45,204 nt of DNA from Streptomyces longispororuber (GCF_014656095.1 NZ_BNBT01000059.1:1-45204); one strand, 5' to 3'. Shown: positions 19,406 through 27,700, counted from the first letter of the stretch. Numbers and translations are program-made. The notes: generated by a model not told the origin, from the letters alone.

Positions 19406-20338
19406 GTGAAGCTGGTCTTCGCAGGCACCCCCGAGGTCGCCGTCCCCGCCCTGGACGCCCTGATCGCCTCCGGCCGGCACGAGGTGGCCGCCGTCGTCAC
19501 GCGCCCCGACGCCCCCGCGGGCCGGGGCCGCAGGCTGGTGGCGAGCCCGGTGGCCGAGCGCGCGCAGGAGGCCGGCATCGAGGTCCTGAAGCCCGCGAAG
19601 CCGCGCGACGAGGAGTTCCTGGCCCGGCTGCGCGAGATCGCGCCCGACTGCTGCCCGGTCGTCGCCTACGGCGCGCTGCTGCCGAAGGCGGCCCTCGACA
19701 TCCCCGCCCACGGCTGGGTCAACCTGCACTTCTCGCTGCTGCCCGCCTGGCGCGGCGCGGCCCCCGTACAGCACGCGATCATGGCCGGGGACGAGATCAC
19801 CGGTGCCTCCACCTTCCTGATCGAGGAGGGCCTGGACTCCGGCCCGGTGTACGGCACGGTCACCGAGGAGATCCGCCCCACCGACACCAGCGGCGACCTG
19901 CTGACCCGGCTCGCGTTCGCGGGCTCCGGGCTGCTGGCCGCGACGATGGACGGCATCGAGGACGGCACGCTGACCGCCGTGCCGCAGCCCGCCGACGGCG
20001 TCACCGTCGCGCCGAAGATCACCGTCGAGGACGCCCAGATCGACTGGGCGGCCCCGGCGCTGCGCGTGGACCGCGTGGTACGCGGCTGCACGCCCGCCCC
20101 GGGCGCCTGGACCGTCTTCCGCGGCGAGCGCCTGAAGCTGATCCAAGCCGTGCCGGTGCCCGACCGGACCGACCTCGCGCCCGGCGAGCTGTCCGCGGGC
20201 AAGAAGAACCTGTACGTCGGTACGGGCTCGTACGCCGTGGAGCTGCTCTGGGTGCAGGCGCAGGGCAAGAAGCCCATGGCCGCCGCCGACTGGGCACGCG
20301 GGGTGCGGATCGCCCCGGACGAGCGGCTCGGCGCGTAG
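19406..20338 (+). CDS. fmt: Methionyl-tRNA formyltransferase
   Basis: Fmt formylates initiator Met-tRNA with 10-formyl-tetrahydrofolate, needed for bacterial translation initiation. The 310-residue protein has the N-terminal formyltransferase domain (KLVFAGTPEVAVPALDALI at residues 2-20; the catalytic-core motif NLHFSLLPAWRGAAPVQHAI, containing the His of the HxSLLP block; GASTFLIEEGLDSGPV) and the C-terminal OB-fold tRNA-binding domain from about 205. GTG 19406 follows CCGAGGT by about 8 bases. rsmB follows after about 206 bases that include a GGGGCC run, and the two may be cotranscribed, as fmt-rsmB order is common. Confidence 0.97.
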   Translation: MKLVFAGTPEVAVPALDALIASGRHEVAAVVTRPDAPAGRGRRLVASPVAERAQEAGIEVLKPAKPRDEEFLARLREIAPDCCPVVAYGALLPKAALDIPAHGWVNLHFSLLPAWRGAAPVQHAIMAGDEITGASTFLIEEGLDSGPVYGTVTEEIRPTDTSGDLLTRLAFAGSGLLAATMDGIEDGTLTAVPQPADGVTVAPKITVEDAQIDWAAPALRVDRVVRGCTPAPGAWTVFRGERLKLIQAVPVPDRTDLAPGELSAGKKNLYVGTGSYAVELLWVQAQGKKPMAAADWARGVRIAPDERLGA

Positions 20339-20348
20339 GTCCGCCGCC

Positions 20349-20371
20349 GGGGCCGGGGCCGGGGCCGGGGG
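20349..20371 (+). other. GGGGCC tract, possible G-quadruplex
   Basis: Starting 10 bases after the fmt stop, three GGGGCC units are followed by GGGGG, giving four G-runs of at least four with 2-base loops on the plus strand. This meets the classical G-quadruplex pattern and would also be present in the fmt-rsmB transcript. Confidence 0.7.
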
Positions 20372-20544
20372 ACCGGTGGGCCGGGAGGCGGGTGGGAGGG
20401 CCGGGGCGGCCGACGTACGCTGAGGGGGTCCGCCCCGTGGCGCGCGCCCCGCGTACGCGCCGCCCGCCGCCCGGGACGCTCGCGCGTACCCGCGCCCGCA
20501 CGCGGACCCCGTACCCACGCTCGTACCCCATCAGCGGAGCACCT

Positions 20545-21978
20545 TTGAACGACCAAGCCAAGCGCCGTCCGCGCAAGCCCGGCAAGCCCTACCGGCGGCC
20601 GCAGAAGGACCCCGTGCGCATCCTCGCCTTCGAGGCGCTGCGGGCCGTGGACGAGCGCGACGCGTACGCGAACCTCGTCCTGCCGCCGCTGCTGCGCAAG
20701 GCCCGCGAGCGCGACGAGGGGTTCGACGCGCGGGACGCGGCGCTCGCCACCGAGCTCGTGTACGGCACGCTGCGCCGGCAGGGCACGTACGACGCGATCG
20801 TCGCCGCCTGCATCGACCGGCCGCTGCGCGAGGTCGACCCGCCCGTGCTCGACGTGCTGAACCTCGGGGTGCACCAGCTCCTCGGCACCCGCATCCCCAC
20901 GCACGCCGCCGTGTCCGCGTCCGTGGAGCTGGCGCGCGTGGTGCTCGGCGACGGGCGGGCGAAGTTCGTCAACGCCGTGCTGCGCAAGGTCGCGGGCGAC
21001 GACCTCGACGGGTGGCTGGAGAAGGTGGCCCCGCCCTACGACGACGACCCCGAGGACCACCTCGCCGTGGTGCATTCGCACCCGCGATGGGTCGTCTCGG
21101 CCCTGTGGGACTCGCTCGGCGGCGGCCGGGGCGGCATCGAGGACCTGCTGGAGGCCGACAACGAACGGCCCGAGGTGACCCTCGTGGCCCGCCCCGGACG
21201 GTCCACCGCCGACGAGCTGCTGGACACGCTGGGCGAGGACAGCGCGGTGCCGGGGCGCTGGTCGCCGTACGCCGTGCGGCTCGCCGAGGGCGGCGAGCCC
21301 GGGCGCATCGACGCGGTGCGCCTCGGCCGTGCCGGGGTGCAGGACGAGGGCAGCCAGCTCGTCGCACTCGCGCTCGCGAACGCCCCGGTCGACGGGCCCG
21401 ACACGAAGTGGCTGGACGGGTGCGCCGGGCCCGGCGGCAAGGCCGCGCTGCTCGCGGGGCTCGCCGCTGAGCGCGGGGCGGTCCTGCTCGCCTCCGAGAA
21501 GCAGCCGCACCGGGCCGGCCTCGTGGGCCAGGCCCTGGCCGGGAACCCGGGGCCGTACCAGGTCATCGCCGCCGACGGTACGCGCCCGCCGTGGCGGCCC
21601 GGCACGTTCGACCGGGTCCTGATGGACGTGCCCTGCACGGGGCTCGGCGCCCTGCGGCGGCGGCCCGAGGCGCGGTGGCGGCGCAGGCCCGAGGACCTGG
21701 AGGGGTTCGCCCCGCTGCAACGGTCGCTGCTGCACAACGCGTTGGAGTCCGTACGCGTCGGGGGAGTCGTGGGGTACGCCACGTGCTCGCCGCACCTCGC
21801 GGAGACCCGGGCCGTGGTGGACGACGTGCTCAAGCAGCGGGGCGGCGCCGAGTTGCTCGACGCGCGGCCGCTGCTGCCCGGGGTGCCGGGGCTGGGGGAG
21901 GGGCCTGATGTGCAGTTGTGGCCTCATGTTCATGGCACCGATGCGATGTACTTGGCGGTCATGCGGCGGGTGAACTGA
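20545..21978 (+). CDS. rsmB: 16S rRNA m5C967 methyltransferase RsmB (Sun/Fmu)
   Basis: RsmB methylates C967 of 16S rRNA with SAM. The 477-residue protein has an N-terminal NusB-like RNA-binding domain (about residues 25-165; PVRILAFEALRAVDERDAYANL) and a C-terminal SAM-dependent domain with LDGCAGPGGKAALLAGL (motif I) and the two m5C cysteines, in DVPCTGLGALRRRPEARW and in YATCSPHLAET. The start is inferred to be TTG 20545, just after CGGAG, because the N-terminus LNDQAKRRPRKPGKPYRRP is the family one and residues upstream are low-complexity Arg/Pro. A TTG start is rare in this genome and may keep expression low. Confidence 0.94.
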   Translation: MNDQAKRRPRKPGKPYRRPQKDPVRILAFEALRAVDERDAYANLVLPPLLRKARERDEGFDARDAALATELVYGTLRRQGTYDAIVAACIDRPLREVDPPVLDVLNLGVHQLLGTRIPTHAAVSASVELARVVLGDGRAKFVNAVLRKVAGDDLDGWLEKVAPPYDDDPEDHLAVVHSHPRWVVSALWDSLGGGRGGIEDLLEADNERPEVTLVARPGRSTADELLDTLGEDSAVPGRWSPYAVRLAEGGEPGRIDAVRLGRAGVQDEGSQLVALALANAPVDGPDTKWLDGCAGPGGKAALLAGLAAERGAVLLASEKQPHRAGLVGQALAGNPGPYQVIAADGTRPPWRPGTFDRVLMDVPCTGLGALRRRPEARWRRRPEDLEGFAPLQRSLLHNALESVRVGGVVGYATCSPHLAETRAVVDDVLKQRGGAELLDARPLLPGVPGLGEGPDVQLWPHVHGTDAMYLAVMRRVN

Positions 21979-22040
21979 CCGGGGCCCTGGCGGGCCCCGG
22001 GCCCCGGGCTCGGGCCCGCCGGGGCTTCGCCCCTGGGCCC
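21979..22040 (+). terminator. Hairpins after rsmB
   Basis: Directly after the stop codon is a 9-base-pair stem CCGGGGCCC-TGGC-GGGCCCCGG (21979-22000). A second structure follows: GGGGC-TTC-GCCCC (22021-22033) flanked by complementary GGGCCC blocks. Confidence 0.7.
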
Positions 22041-22046
22041 CCTTTT

Positions 22047-22326
22047 CGCGCTGCGCGCTTGTCCTCAAGCGCCGGACGGGCTGATTTGCCGTGCGCTTGT
22101 CTTCGCGTGCCGGACGGGCTGGGTTGTCGCGCTGCGCGCTTGTCCTCAAGCGCCGGACGGGCTGATTTGCCGCGCGTTTGTCGTTAAGTGCCGGACGGGC
22201 TGGGTTGTCGCGCGCTTGTCTTTGAGTGCCGGACGGGCTGGGTTGTTGCGCTGCGCGCTTGTCCTCAAGCGCCGGACGGGCTGATTTGCCGTGCACTTGT
22301 CTTTGAGTGCCGGACGGGCTGAGTTC
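22047..22326. repeat. Seven-unit composite tandem array between convergent genes
   Basis: Units of 43, 38, 43, 38, 38, 43 and 37 bases adjoin at 22047, 22090, 22128, 22171, 22209, 22247 and 22290. All share GTGCCGGACGGGCTG or GCGCCGGACGGGCTG near the centre. The three 43-base units differ from each other only at their first base; the shorter ones vary more. The array fills most of the 368-base gap between rsmB and the MMPL gene. It has no unique spacers, so it is not CRISPR. Confidence 0.9.
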
Positions 22327-22346
22327 TGTGCTGGTGTGTGGGGGAG

Positions 22347-24488
22347 TTATCCCGGGGTGTGGGTGGGGGGCTTTCGGGGCCACCAGACTTTTTCTCCTGC
22401 GTCCAGGAACAGGCTGGTGACCAGGATCGAGCGGACGATGAAGGTGTCCAGGAGGACGCCCAGGGCGACCGCGAAGCCTATTTCCACGAAGGCGACCATG
22501 GGGATGGTGCCGAGGACGGCGAAGGTGCCCGCGAGGACCAGGCCCGCCGAGGTGATGACCGCGCCGGTGGCGGCCAGGGCGGTCACCACGCCGGGGCGGG
22601 TGCCCTGGAGCCCTGCCTCCTCGCGGATGCGCGTGGTGAGGAAGATGTTGTAGTCGATGCCCAGGGCGACGAGGAACACGAAGACGAACAGTGGGAAGTC
22701 CGTCGTCTCGCCGGGGAAGTCGAAGACGTGGCGGAAGACGAGCGCGCTGATGCCGAGGGCCGCGGAGAACGACAGGATGACCGTGGCGATGAGCAGCAGC
22801 GGCGCCACGACCGCCCGCAGCAGCACGGTGAGGATCAGCAGCACCACCACGAGCACGAGCGGGATCACCACCTTGTCGTCGTGAATGGTGGCCTTGTCCA
22901 TGTCGAGCAGTGTCGCGGTGCCGCCGCCGACCTTCGCGTCCGCGTCCGGGATCGCGTGCACCGCGTCCCGGACGCGCTCGACGGTGTCCTTGGCCTCGTC
23001 GCTGTCGGACGGGTCGGTGAGGACCGCCTCGTACAGGACCTTCCCGTCGTGCTCGGGCTTCGTGCCGGGCGGTACGGCGACCCCGGCCGGGTCCACGCCC
23101 TCGGTGCCCGCGACGACGCGGGCGACCTCCTTGGCCCGCGCCCGGTCGGCGACCACGACCAGGGGGTCGCCGGAGCCCGCCGGGAAGTACTTGGCCTGCA
23201 CCTCCTGGCCCGTGACGGAGTCCGGCTTGTCGAGGAAGGCGTCGTCGTTGCTGACCCCGGCCGCGCGGAGCTGGAGCAGGCCGAGGGAGAGCGCCGCGAG
23301 CGCCACGGAGGTGAGGACCCAGGTCATGCGGGGGCGGCGCGCGACGAGGCGGCCCGTGCGGGCCCAGAAGCCCTTCTCGGCGGGGTCGGCGGAGCCGTGG
23401 TGCGGGATCTTCGGCCAGAACAGCCAGCGGCCGCAGATCACCAGCAGGGCGGGGAACAGCGACAGCATCGCGAGCAGCGCCACGGCCACGCCGATCGCGG
23501 CGACCGGGCCGAGGCCGCGCGTGGAGTTCATCTCGGCCGTGAGCAGCACCAGCATGCTCAGGACCACCGTCGCGCTGGAGGCGATCACGGCGGGCCCCGC
23601 CCGGTGCAGGGCGAGCGCCATGGCCTCGTGCCGGTCCTCGTGGCGGCGCAGCTCCTCGCGGTAGCGGGCCACCAGGAGCAGGGCGTAGTCCGTGCCGGCG
23701 CCGAAGACGAGCACGGTGAGGATGCCCGCGCTCTGGCCGTTGACCGTCAGGCCCGCGTGCTCGGCCAGGAGGTAGATCAGCGCCTGGGCGACGTAGAGGG
23801 AGACGAACGCCGAGAGGAGGGGCACCAGGAGCAGGACGGGGCTGCGGTACGTGATGAGCAGGGCGACCACGACGACGGCGCCCGCGGCGAGCAGCAGCGT
23901 GGAGTCGAGGTCGCCGAAGACCTCCGCGAAGTCGGCGTTCACGCCGGCCGGGCCGGTGATGTGGACGTCCAGCCCGCCCGCGCTGCCGCCCACGCGGTCG
24001 CGGACGTCGTCGACGGCTTTCGGCAGGTCGTTGTAGGTGTCGTTGTCCATGGTGAGCGGCACGTACACCTGGGCAGCCCGGGCGCCGTCGCCCTTCTTGT
24101 CGAACGCGGGACCGCGGGTCTCGTCGCCGCGGATCGAGTGGGACCGCAGTTGCTTGATCCCGGCGACGCCCTCCTGGACGCGCTCGCGGTCCGCGGCCGT
24201 CAGGGGGCCGTCCTCGCGCGCGTACACGACCACCATCGGCATGGACTCGGGCCGGAACTCCTCGGCGAGGTCGAGGACCTGGGTGGACTCCGCGGAGCGC
24301 GGCACCCAGGACGAGGTGGTGTTGTCCTGCTCGTCGGTGAGCTTCTGGGCGAACGGTGCCGCGACGACGAGGACGACCAGCCAGAACACGAGGACGAGCC
24401 ATTTGGTGCGCCGGCCGCAGACCAGCCACGCCACTCCCTCGCGAGCCGCCCGGGGCCGCTCGCGTCCCGCCTTCCGCGTCCCTGGCAT
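22347..24488 (-). CDS. MMPL-family (RND) membrane exporter
   Basis: This is a proton-driven MMPL/RND-type exporter; relatives in Actinobacteria move lipids, siderophores or polyketides, so the substrate here is unknown. The 713-residue protein has the family duplication: a first membrane helix (about 29-48), a periplasmic domain, a five-to-six-helix bundle with FGAGTDYALLLVARYRE, a second N-terminal helix (about 355-375), another periplasmic domain, and a second bundle with VALGIDYNIFLTTRIREE. Both Asp-Tyr pairs of the MmpL proton relay are present. It starts at ATG 24488 with AGGGGGGA just upstream. It is divergent from rpe (133 bases) and convergent with rsmB. No TetR-type regulator accompanies it. 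Confidence 0.93.
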   Translation of the reverse strand: MPGTRKAGRERPRAAREGVAWLVCGRRTKWLVLVFWLVVLVVAAPFAQKLTDEQDNTTSSWVPRSAESTQVLDLAEEFRPESMPMVVVYAREDGPLTAADRERVQEGVAGIKQLRSHSIRGDETRGPAFDKKGDGARAAQVYVPLTMDNDTYNDLPKAVDDVRDRVGGSAGGLDVHITGPAGVNADFAEVFGDLDSTLLLAAGAVVVVALLITYRSPVLLLVPLLSAFVSLYVAQALIYLLAEHAGLTVNGQSAGILTVLVFGAGTDYALLLVARYREELRRHEDRHEAMALALHRAGPAVIASSATVVLSMLVLLTAEMNSTRGLGPVAAIGVAVALLAMLSLFPALLVICGRWLFWPKIPHHGSADPAEKGFWARTGRLVARRPRMTWVLTSVALAALSLGLLQLRAAGVSNDDAFLDKPDSVTGQEVQAKYFPAGSGDPLVVVADRARAKEVARVVAGTEGVDPAGVAVPPGTKPEHDGKVLYEAVLTDPSDSDEAKDTVERVRDAVHAIPDADAKVGGGTATLLDMDKATIHDDKVVIPLVLVVVLLILTVLLRAVVAPLLLIATVILSFSAALGISALVFRHVFDFPGETTDFPLFVFVFLVALGIDYNIFLTTRIREEAGLQGTRPGVVTALAATGAVITSAGLVLAGTFAVLGTIPMVAFVEIGFAVALGVLLDTFIVRSILVTSLFLDAGEKVWWPRKPPTHTPG

Positions 24489-24621
24489 AGGTCCCCCCTG
24501 CCGCCCACGCGCCTCTGGTGGACGGCCAGCATGGCACGCGGCGCACGGGCGCGGGAGGCTGCCCGCAGACCATGGCGGGACCGGGGCGGGCGGGCGGCGC
24601 GGGGCATGGCAGGCTTGGGGC

Positions 24622-25308
24622 ATGGCCGCGCAGATCAACCCGAGCATCCTGTCCGCAGACTTCGCCCGCCTCGCCGACGAGGCGAAGGCCGTCGACGGGG
24701 CGGACTGGCTCCACGTCGACGTGATGGACAACCACTTCGTACCGAACCTCACCCTCGGGGTGCCGGTCGTAGAGTCCCTGGCACGGGCGACGGAGACGCC
24801 GCTGGACTGCCATCTGATGATGGAGGACCCCGATCGATGGGCCCCGCAGTACGTCGAGGCGGGCGCGGGCTCGGTCACCTTCCACGCCGAGGCGGCCGCG
24901 GCGCCCGTACGGCTCGCGCGCGAGATCCGCGCCAAGGGGGCGCGCGCCTCCATGGCGCTCAAGCCCGCGACGCCCATCGAGCCGTACGAGGACCTGCTGC
25001 CCGAGCTGGACATGCTGCTGATCATGACGGTCGAGCCCGGCTTCGGCGGGCAGGCCTTCCTCGACATCATGCTCCCCAAGATCCGCCGCACCCGTGCGCT
25101 CATCGGCAAGCACGGCCTCGACCTGTGGCTCCAGGTCGACGGCGGCGTCTCCGCCGACACCATCGAGCGCTGCGCCGAGGCCGGGGCCGACGTCTTCGTC
25201 GCCGGGTCCGCGGTCTACGGCGCCGAGGACCCGGGCCGGGCGGTCCGCGCCCTGCGCGAGCGGGCCGAGGCCGCGACGGCGGACGCCGGGTGGGCCCCCG
25301 GTCACTGA
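24622..25308 (+). CDS. rpe: Ribulose-phosphate 3-epimerase
   Basis: Rpe interconverts ribulose 5-phosphate and xylulose 5-phosphate in the pentose phosphate pathway. The 228-residue TIM-barrel protein has the expected metal ligands in HVDVMDNHFVPN (His and Asp), DCHLMM (His) and LQVDGGVS (Asp), and the phosphate-binding EPGFGGQAF. The start ATG 24622 gives the usual N-terminus MAAQINPSILSADF; the ribosome site is weak. A hairpin terminator overlaps its end. It is followed by a SorC-type sugar-responsive regulator, which may sense a pentose-pathway phosphate, though the terminator separates the two. Confidence 0.97.
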   Translation: MAAQINPSILSADFARLADEAKAVDGADWLHVDVMDNHFVPNLTLGVPVVESLARATETPLDCHLMMEDPDRWAPQYVEAGAGSVTFHAEAAAAPVRLAREIRAKGARASMALKPATPIEPYEDLLPELDMLLIMTVEPGFGGQAFLDIMLPKIRRTRALIGKHGLDLWLQVDGGVSADTIERCAEAGADVFVAGSAVYGAEDPGRAVRALRERAEAATADAGWAPGH

Positions 25309-25315
25309 CCCCGCG

Positions 25316-25340
25316 CCGGCGGAGGGACCCCCTCCGCCGG
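25316..25340 (+). terminator. Terminator after rpe
   Basis: An 11-base-pair stem CCGGCGGAGGG / CCCTCCGCCGG has an ACC loop. It can be extended by an outer stem in which GGTCAC (25300-25305), overlapping the rpe stop, pairs with GTGACC (25340-25345). Confidence 0.8.
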
Positions 25341-25522
25341 TGACCGGGCCCTCGTCCGGCAGCGGGCCGGGGACCCGCCCGGCCAACGGCTTGGCCACGG
25401 GAACGTGAACGCAGTCCATCAGGGCTGATCACGTACGCGGGATCTGCGAGGATGAACAACGCATCCAGGTGTACGAATGTCGTGATCAGCAGTGAGCAGT
25501 CATGAGCAGTGAGGAGAGCGCC

Positions 25523-26551
25523 GTGTCGGCCATGTCGGCGGGTCGGTCAGCCATGCGGATGGGACCCGCGGAGCTGGTGCAGGCGGCGGCCATGGCCCGC
25601 CGCTTCTATCTCGAGGGCAAGTCCAAGATCCAGATCGCCGAGGAGTTCGGCGTCAGCCGCTTCAAGGTGGCCCGGGTCCTGGAGACGGCGCTCGAACGTG
25701 ACCTTGTACGGATCGAGATCCGCGTGCCCGCGGAGCTGGACGCCGAGCGCTCGGACGCGCTGCGCGCCCGCTACGGCCTCCGGCACGCCGTCGTCGTCGA
25801 GTCCCCGACCTCCGCCGACGACCCCGACGACTCCCCCGATCCGGAGAACCTCGGCGAGGTCGCGGCGGGACTCCTCGGCGAACTGGTGACCGAGGGCGAC
25901 GTGCTCGGCCTCGCCTGGGGCCGCTCCACCATCACCATGGCGGCGGCCCTCGAAGCACTGCCGCCGTGCACGGTCGTGCAGCTCACCGGCGTGTACGACG
26001 CGGGGACCGCCGAGCGCGGCTCGGTCGAGGCCGTGCGCCGCGCCGCGCAGGTCTCCGGGGGTGACGCCCACCCCATCTACGCGCCGATGCTGCTGCCCGA
26101 CGCGGCGACGGCCGCCGCGCTGCGCCACCAGACCGGCATCGCCCGCGCCTTCGAGTACTTCGACAAGGTCACCGTCGCCGCCGTGTCCATCGGCTCCTGG
26201 GAGCCCGGCATCTCCACCGTGCACGACATGCTCACGGACGAGGAGCGCGCGCACTACGCCTCCCTCGGCGTCGCCGCCGAGATGTCCGCGCACCTCTTCG
26301 ACGCCGAGGGCCGCCGCGTCGGCCGTGACCTCGGCGAGCGCTGCATCACGGTCGAGGCGGACCGGCTGCGCCGCATCCCGGAGGTCGTCGCGATCGCCGG
26401 GGGCCAGCGCAAGGCGGCGGCCATCGACGCGGTGCTGCGCTCCGGGCTCGTGACCAGCCTGGTCACCGACACGGCGGCCGCCGACCGCCTGCTGGAGGCC
26501 GGACCGGCGCCGCGCCCCGCGCTCGACCGCGCGGACCCCGACGGGAGCTGA
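25523..26551 (+). CDS. SorC/DeoR-type sugar-phosphate-sensing regulator
   Basis: A transcription regulator of the SorC family, whose large C-terminal domain is related to sugar isomerases and binds sugar phosphates or deoxynucleosides. An N-terminal helix-turn-helix at about residues 24-50 (FYLEGKSKIQIAEEFGVSRFKVARVLE) is followed by the effector domain (LGLAWGRSTITMAAALEALPPCTVVQLTGVYD, then GSWEPGISTVHDML). I use GTG 25523 (342 residues) because GAGGAG lies 6 bases before it; ATG 25502 or ATG 25532 are alternatives. Adjacent rpe and guaB1 suggest a pentose or nucleoside phosphate as ligand, which is inference. Confidence 0.9.
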   Translation: MSAMSAGRSAMRMGPAELVQAAAMARRFYLEGKSKIQIAEEFGVSRFKVARVLETALERDLVRIEIRVPAELDAERSDALRARYGLRHAVVVESPTSADDPDDSPDPENLGEVAAGLLGELVTEGDVLGLAWGRSTITMAAALEALPPCTVVQLTGVYDAGTAERGSVEAVRRAAQVSGGDAHPIYAPMLLPDAATAAALRHQTGIARAFEYFDKVTVAAVSIGSWEPGISTVHDMLTDEERAHYASLGVAAEMSAHLFDAEGRRVGRDLGERCITVEADRLRRIPEVVAIAGGQRKAAAIDAVLRSGLVTSLVTDTAAADRLLEAGPAPRPALDRADPDGS

Positions 26552-26566
26552 CCCGCTCCTTCGGAA

Positions 26567-26608
26567 CGGCCCCGGCCGGACGCCCCGCACGGCGTCCGGC
26601 CGGGGCCG
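26567..26608 (+). terminator. Terminator after SorC-type regulator
   Basis: A perfect 18-base-pair stem (26567-26584 with 26591-26608) has loop CCGCAC and begins 15 bases after the stop codon. It is the longest perfect stem between 21 and 29 kb. Confidence 0.9.
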
Positions 26609-26660
26609 CTCCGGCCGTCGGCGGGTGCCGGGGCACGGCGGCTGTGGCAGCATCGGGCCC

Positions 26661-27065
26661 ATGATCGTTCGGTCGGCCGGGCGGGTGCTCGGCGCGCTCC
26701 TGTGCTGCCTCGCGGTGCTCACCACGGGCTGCGGCACGGAGCGCGAGCAGGCCGGGCCCACGGCCTCGACGCCCGCCTGGGCGCGGGGCATGCCGGCCGT
26801 CACGGCCGAGCGGCTGCCCGCCGAGGCCCGCCGCACCCTGCGCCTCATCGACGAGGGCGGGCCGTACCCGTACCCGAAGGACGGCACGGTGTTCGGCAAC
26901 TTCGAGGGCGAGCTGCCGCGCAAGCCGCGCGGCTACTACCGCGAGTACACCGTCCGCACCCCCGGCGAGCGCGACCGCGGCGCCCGGCGCCTGGTCACCG
27001 GGCGTGCGGGGGAGACGTACTACACGGACGACCACTACGCGTCGTTCACGGCCGTCCTCAGATGA
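26661..27065 (+). CDS. Exported guanyl-specific ribonuclease, RNase Sa type
   Basis: A small extracytoplasmic RNase of the barnase/RNase Sa (T1-like) family that cleaves after guanosine. The 134-residue precursor has a basic start, a hydrophobic core and a Cys24 in LTTGCG, which is close to but not an ideal lipobox, so it may be a lipoprotein or a secreted protein. From residue 52 it follows RNase Sa: GGPYPYPKDGTVFGN, YYREYTV, RRLV and DDHYASF, with the three catalytic residues present as Glu95, Arg110 and His125. Unlike RNase Sa the mature part has no cysteine pair. The barstar-like gene 54 bases downstream should supply the inhibitor. The start is ATG 26661. Confidence 0.88.
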   Translation: MIVRSAGRVLGALLCCLAVLTTGCGTEREQAGPTASTPAWARGMPAVTAERLPAEARRTLRLIDEGGPYPYPKDGTVFGNFEGELPRKPRGYYREYTVRTPGERDRGARRLVTGRAGETYYTDDHYASFTAVLR

Positions 27066-27078
27066 CGGAGGCGCAAGC

Positions 27079-27123
27079 GTGACGGAGGCAGGGAGCGTGA
27101 CGGTGACGGAGGCGGGAGCGTGA
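27079..27123 (+). CDS. Possible 14-codon leader ORF coupled to the barstar-like gene
   Basis: GTG 27079 opens a 14-codon frame, rich in Val, Thr, Glu, Ala and Gly, whose TGA (27121-27123) overlaps the GTG (27120) of the barstar-like gene as GTGA. It lies inside near-repeats of GTGACGGAGGCGGGAGC that each hold a GTG and a ribosome-site-like GGAGG. It could couple inhibitor translation to upstream ribosomes or be a chance product of the repeat. Confidence 0.3.
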   Translation: MTEAGSVTVTEAGA

Positions 27124-27491
27124 CGGGGGCCGGCGGGACGGACGGGCCGCTCGCGGGGGTGGCCGGGGCCGTGCGGGGCACGGGGTGGACCACGGTCGCC
27201 CTGGACCTGGGCGGCGTACGGGACAAAGGCGCGTTCATGGACCGGTGCGCCACCGCGTTCACGCTGCCGCGGTGGTTCGGGCGCAACTGGGACGCGCTGG
27301 CGGACTGCCTGACGGACCCGTCCTGGGCCCCGACGCCGCCCGGCCGCCTCGTGGTGGTCACCGGCTGGCAGGAGTACGCCCGTGAGGCGCCGGGCGACTG
27401 GGAGACCGCGCAGGACGTCTTCGCCGCGGCGGTGGACCACTGGCGCGCCACGGACGCGGCCCTGGAGGTCGTGCTTGCCCTCGGCACCTGA
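27120..27491 (+). CDS. Barstar-family ribonuclease inhibitor
   Basis: A cytosolic barstar-like protein of 123 residues, expected to bind the active site of the RNase encoded just upstream and protect the producer. The family core is clear: VALDLGGVRDKGAFMDRCATAFTLPRWFGRNWDALADCLTD, with the F-G-x-N-W-D-A-L-x-D-C-L block that carries the acidic and aromatic RNase contacts (barstar Asp35/Asp39 region). It starts at GTG 27120 with GGAGG/GGGAG upstream. The RNase-then-inhibitor order is the reverse of a toxin-antitoxin operon with inhibitor first; because the RNase is exported, immunity need cover only leakage. RNase Sa inhibitors of barstar type are known in Streptomyces. Confidence 0.9.
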   Translation: MTGAGGTDGPLAGVAGAVRGTGWTTVALDLGGVRDKGAFMDRCATAFTLPRWFGRNWDALADCLTDPSWAPTPPGRLVVVTGWQEYAREAPGDWETAQDVFAAAVDHWRATDAALEVVLALGT

Positions 27492-27494
27492 CCG

Positions 27495-27515
27495 CGGCCC
27501 CGGATGCCGGGGCCG
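27495..27515 (+). terminator. Terminator after barstar-like gene
   Basis: CGGCCCCGG-ATG-CCGGGGCCG is a 9-base-pair stem with a 3-base loop, starting 4 bases after the stop. A second, 7-base-pair hairpin (GCCTGGG, 27585-27605) lies between here and guaB1. Confidence 0.65.
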
Positions 27516-27700
27516 GTGCCGCCGCCCAGGCCGGGCCTGCGCGGGAAGGGCCTTTGGAGGATCTGACCAGCGCGTCCCGGGGGTGCCTGGGGGATCGTCC
27601 CAGGCGGCGCAGCACGTCCGGCATGGGACAATGAAGTACGTGCTTTTCCCCCGGCCGTCCGGTCCGGGGGCCACCTCTGATCGACTGGGATGAGCAGCAC

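Noticed and set aside
22047..22326. Possible CRISPR array
   Set aside because: Units are contiguous tandem copies without unique spacers of constant length, and no cas gene is near.
19666..25419. 1917-residue open frame on the minus strand across fmt, rsmB, the MMPL gene and rpe
   Set aside because: It crosses several real genes in another frame, runs through the tandem repeat array and shows no family motifs.
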